Shown one piece after another: positions 22,431 to 22,951 of a stretch of DNA of 22,951 nucleotides. Position numbers and translations under genes: made by a program. How positions within the stretch are numbered: the first letter of the stretch is position 1; the number at the start of each line of letters is the position of its first letter. Source of the stretch: Euryarchaeota archaeon UBA602 (GTDB taxonomy: Archaea > Thermoplasmatota > Poseidoniia > Poseidoniales > Thalassarchaeaceae); assembly GCA_002498455.1 (NCBI GenBank), contig DAHO01000096.1, positions 1 through 22,951 of the forward strand, read 5' to 3'. The notes under the pieces are model-generated. The model saw only the letters and a list, made by a program, of their open reading frames with translations, made no database searches and had not been told where the DNA came from.

Positions 22431-22951
22431 ATGTCCGACGTCCTTGAGGCGGAACTTGCGCCATCCGGTGGTCTCAAGTCCGGATGGGTTGATTTGGGCA
22501 AGAAGGATTTTTTCCGCGACATTTGGGTGGTAATCTTCTACCTAGGTCTCATGCTTCCTTATGCCTTCGTCGGTCTTTGGATTGGGACGGTTGCGAACAA
22601 TGAATTCCAACTTCCAATCAAGGATATTGCACTCGCTGTAATGCTACTAAAAATCCCATTTTTCCTACGACTGGTATGGGCGCAGCCCGTCGAGCGTTTT
22701 GTCAACCTACCCTTGGGCCGTCGACGAAGTTGGATTCTTATTGGAACCATTTTGCATATCGTCTTGATTGTTCCACTTCTCTTCATTGACATCCGAACGG
22801 CAACATGGGTTTTCGTTGGGATTACTTTTGTTGCCCTGATTCCTCGCTTATTCGCCGAACAAGCCGTTGCTGGAATGATGGCTGAAAGTATCCCTAAACT
22901 TGGTCGATTCAACTCTGGAATCAATCTTGCATACCGTGGTGGAGGCCACAT
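22431..22951 (+). CDS. Partial AmpG/PAT-like MFS transporter
   Basis: From the ATG at 22431 an open frame of 173 codons runs to the end of the window without a stop; the 3' part lies outside. After a cytoplasmic start of about 28 residues come hydrophobic segments (about 31-52, 64-80, 102-119 and 126-142). Between the second and third lies the loop PVERFVNLPLGRRRSWIL, which matches the MGRRRPWIL loop of the AmpG/PAT transporter domain in the M28 fusion of this window. It is therefore a second member of that transporter type, without an attached peptidase at its N-terminus. The substrate is unknown. Being divergent from the sugar operon, it may import the substrate that the operon processes, but this is inferred from location only. 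Confidence 0.78.
   Translation, partial: MSDVLEAELAPSGGLKSGWVDLGKKDFFRDIWVVIFYLGLMLPYAFVGLWIGTVANNEFQLPIKDIALAVMLLKIPFFLRLVWAQPVERFVNLPLGRRRSWILIGTILHIVLIVPLLFIDIRTATWVFVGITFVALIPRLFAEQAVAGMMAESIPKLGRFNSGINLAYRGGGH

Noticed and set aside
22559..22951. 130-codon minus-strand open frame at the right edge
   Set aside because: The plus strand encodes a hydrophobic MFS protein with a GRRRSWIL loop from an ATG at 22431. The minus frame is Arg/Pro/Lys-rich with no domain.
1..22951. tRNA, rRNA, insertion sequence or integrase
   Set aside because: I looked for cloverleaf-like arms, rRNA-like stretches, transposase motifs and long terminal inverted repeats and saw none. A covariance-model scan would be needed to exclude small RNAs.

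Overview
The window looks like a chromosomal piece of a marine planktonic euryarchaeon, most likely Marine Group II (Candidatus Poseidoniales) or a close relative. This is inferred from tightly packed genes, archaeal TATA-like and Shine-Dalgarno-like signals, a K+-dependent-type membrane pyrophosphatase, and surface proteins with DTDGDG motifs and lipoboxes. There is no rRNA gene to confirm it. I see no tRNA, rRNA, CRISPR array, insertion sequence or integrase. No gap between genes exceeds about 100 bases.

Region 1 (1-6356) is mixed housekeeping and envelope genes. It holds a small three-helix membrane protein, a secreted membrane-anchored DTDGDG protein coupled to an Nfu-type Fe-S scaffold gene, a class I glutamine amidotransferase, the membrane pyrophosphatase hppA, a lipoprotein, a small serine hydrolase and a glutaredoxin.

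Region 2 (6357-9897) holds a very large minus-strand gene that fuses an extracellular M28 zinc peptidase to an AmpG/PAT-like MFS transporter. Divergent from it is a UlaG-like metallo-beta-lactamase-fold hydrolase, with an 8-bp perfect inverted repeat in the 97-bp gap between them.

Region 3 (9887-22342) is the most interesting part: an intracellular sugar and uronate island built from two convergent operons. The plus-strand operon (10650-14014) encodes a plant-type glucuronokinase-like GHMP kinase, a compact GH67 alpha-glucuronidase-like protein and an unknown protein, with gaps of 2-3 bp. A GalU-like nucleotidyltransferase lies head-to-head with it. Together they could make a route from alpha-glucuronoside to glucuronate to glucuronate-1-phosphate to UDP-glucuronate. 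The minus-strand operon (22342 down to 14001) encodes, in transcription order, a uronate-dehydrogenase-like SDR, a fusion of a compact FGGY kinase with a mannitol-1-phosphate-dehydrogenase-like domain, a GH38 alpha-mannosidase with a long Pro/Gly/Arg-rich disordered N-terminus, an M14-like (DUF2817) zinc hydrolase, and an HddA/fucokinase-type GHMP kinase. The content suggests processing of an imported glycan containing mannose and glucuronic acid. None of the glycan enzymes has a visible signal peptide.

Region 4 (22343-22951) is an 88-bp divergent spacer with a perfect GC-rich hairpin, followed by the 5' part of a second AmpG/PAT-like transporter gene that runs off the end of the window.
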